Assembly: GCF_001294465.1 (NCBI RefSeq) | Contig: NZ_LGAA01000026.1 | Span: forward strand, 310,001-374,000 | Length of the DNA: 64,000 bases | Reading direction: 5' to 3' | Origin: Moellerella wisconsensis ATCC 35017 | Lineage (GTDB): Bacteria > Pseudomonadota > Gammaproteobacteria > Enterobacterales > Enterobacteriaceae | Shown: in pieces, positions 63,318-64,000 of the stretch | Layout of the letters: each line of letters opens with the position of its first letter | Position numbering within the stretch: the stretch's first letter is position 1 | Program-made: the position numbers and the translations under genes | Notes under the pieces: generated by a model | Told to the model about the DNA's origin: nothing | Database searches by the model: none | Seen by the model: only the letters and a program-made list of their open reading frames with translations

Positions 63318-64000
63318 ATGAGTCAACGAGGATTAGAGTCACTGTTTCGCCCAAAATCAATTGCCGTAATTGGCGCATCGGAAGCGCCAAATAGAGCGGG
63401 CTCTGTCATGATGAAAAACCTACTCGCGAGTTGTTTTAGTGGGCCAATTTTACCGGTTAACCCTAAACGCCACTCTGTTTCAGGTGTCCTAGCCTATCCT
63501 TCTATTAGCACCCTACCTATCAAGCCAGATTTAGCGGTTATCTGTACTCATCATAGCCGAAATATCGATGCCCTAATTGAACTGGGTAAAAAAGGCTGTA
63601 AAACTGTCATTATTCTCTCCTCACCATCCACCCAATTTGCAGAACTTAAAACTATCGCACAACAATATTCATTAAGAGTTTTAGGGCCTAATAGCTTGGG
63701 GATACTCGCACCATGGTTAGGATTAAACGCCAGTTTTTCTCCTATTCCTATATTAAAAGGTAAGCTAGCATTCATTTCACAATCTGCAGCGGTATCCAAT
63801 ACCGTACTTGATTGGGCAAGACATCGAGATATTGGTTTTTCTTATTTTATTGCTCTGGGTGATAGTATCGATATTGATATCGACGACTTACTCGATTATT
63901 TAGCGCGAGATAGTAAAACTAGTGCAATTTTGCTTTATTTAGAACATATTAGCGATGCCAGACGTTTTCTCTCAGCTTCGCGCAGTGCTTCGCGTAATAA
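63318..64000 (+). CDS. patZ: Protein lysine acetyltransferase PatZ (YfiQ), 5' part
   Basis: Open to the right edge (first 227 codons). Starts MSQRGLESLFRPKSIAVIGA and continues with the CoA-binding loop ASEAPNRAGSVMM, then GPNSLGILAPW and FISQSAAVSNTVLDWA. This is the N-terminal acyl-CoA-synthetase-like, non-catalytic half. The GNAT acetyltransferase domain is expected beyond the window. AAGGAGAAAGG precedes the ATG. Confidence 0.93.
   Translation, partial: MSQRGLESLFRPKSIAVIGASEAPNRAGSVMMKNLLASCFSGPILPVNPKRHSVSGVLAYPSISTLPIKPDLAVICTHHSRNIDALIELGKKGCKTVIILSSPSTQFAELKTIAQQYSLRVLGPNSLGILAPWLGLNASFSPIPILKGKLAFISQSAAVSNTVLDWARHRDIGFSYFIALGDSIDIDIDDLLDYLARDSKTSAILLYLEHISDARRFLSASRSASRN

Overview
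The window is a continuous piece of an AT-rich enterobacterial chromosome. Nearly every protein aligns by eye along its length with an Escherichia coli K-12 protein. The low G+C, the scsABCD cluster with a Proteus-type ScsC, and the mix of conserved and rearranged gene order suggest Morganellaceae (Proteus, Providencia or Moellerella type). That placement is inference and the species cannot be fixed from the sequence alone. I see no insertion sequence, prophage, CRISPR array, integron or plasmid gene.

Layout. 1-2.9 kb: start of sdhA, then sdhD and sdhC on the minus strand, divergent from gltA. 3.3-7.4 kb: ybgI, ybfA, a one-domain EamA transporter and glnS. 7.7-13.4 kb: the N-acetylglucosamine regulon, nagE divergent from nagBAC. 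13.9-14.6 kb: a six-tRNA operon (Met-Leu-Gln-Gln-Met-Gln). 14.8-22 kb: ubiF, then miaB-ybeZ-ybeY-corC-lnt. 22-25.9 kb: scsABCD, for periplasmic thiol redox and copper tolerance. 26.2-29.9 kb: gltIJKL glutamate/aspartate ABC transporter with a sigma-54-type promoter, a probable GcvB target and an SroC-like intergenic RNA. 30-35 kb: leuS-lptE-holA-nadD. 35-36.5 kb: a DUF1722 gene on the opposite strand, a possible 34-residue membrane protein and a repeat-rich gap. 36.5-45.4 kb: rsfS-rlmH-mrdA-mrdB-rlpA-dacA-ybeD-lipB-lipA (ribosome maturation, cell elongation, lipoate). 45.7-46.6 kb: cspE and ogt. 46.8-55.1 kb: nrdHIEF (class Ib ribonucleotide reductase) and proVWX (osmoprotectant uptake). 55.3-61 kb: a YgaY-like MFS transporter and mprA-emrA-emrB drug efflux. 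61.2-64 kb: yfiF, yfiP (tapT) and the start of patZ.

Compared with E. coli, segments that lie near 15-16 min and near 58-60 min are joined here, at cspE/ogt/nrdH and at emrB/yfiF. Neighbours such as nagD, asnB, cobC, ygaZH, luxS and trxC are absent at the expected places, often replaced by non-coding DNA.

The most distinctive unexplained signal is the recurrence of short, degenerate, head-to-tail duplications (units of 11 to 26 bp, two to seven copies) in many of the longer intergenic gaps and in three low-complexity protein segments. The densest case is the 800-bp gap between scsA and gltI, which holds four unrelated repeat families. A seven-copy 14-bp array follows the MFS gene. I found no obviously new multi-gene system. 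The best candidates for new biology are these repeats, the DUF1722 protein and its neighbouring small ORF, and a terminator-like hairpin in the cspE leader.
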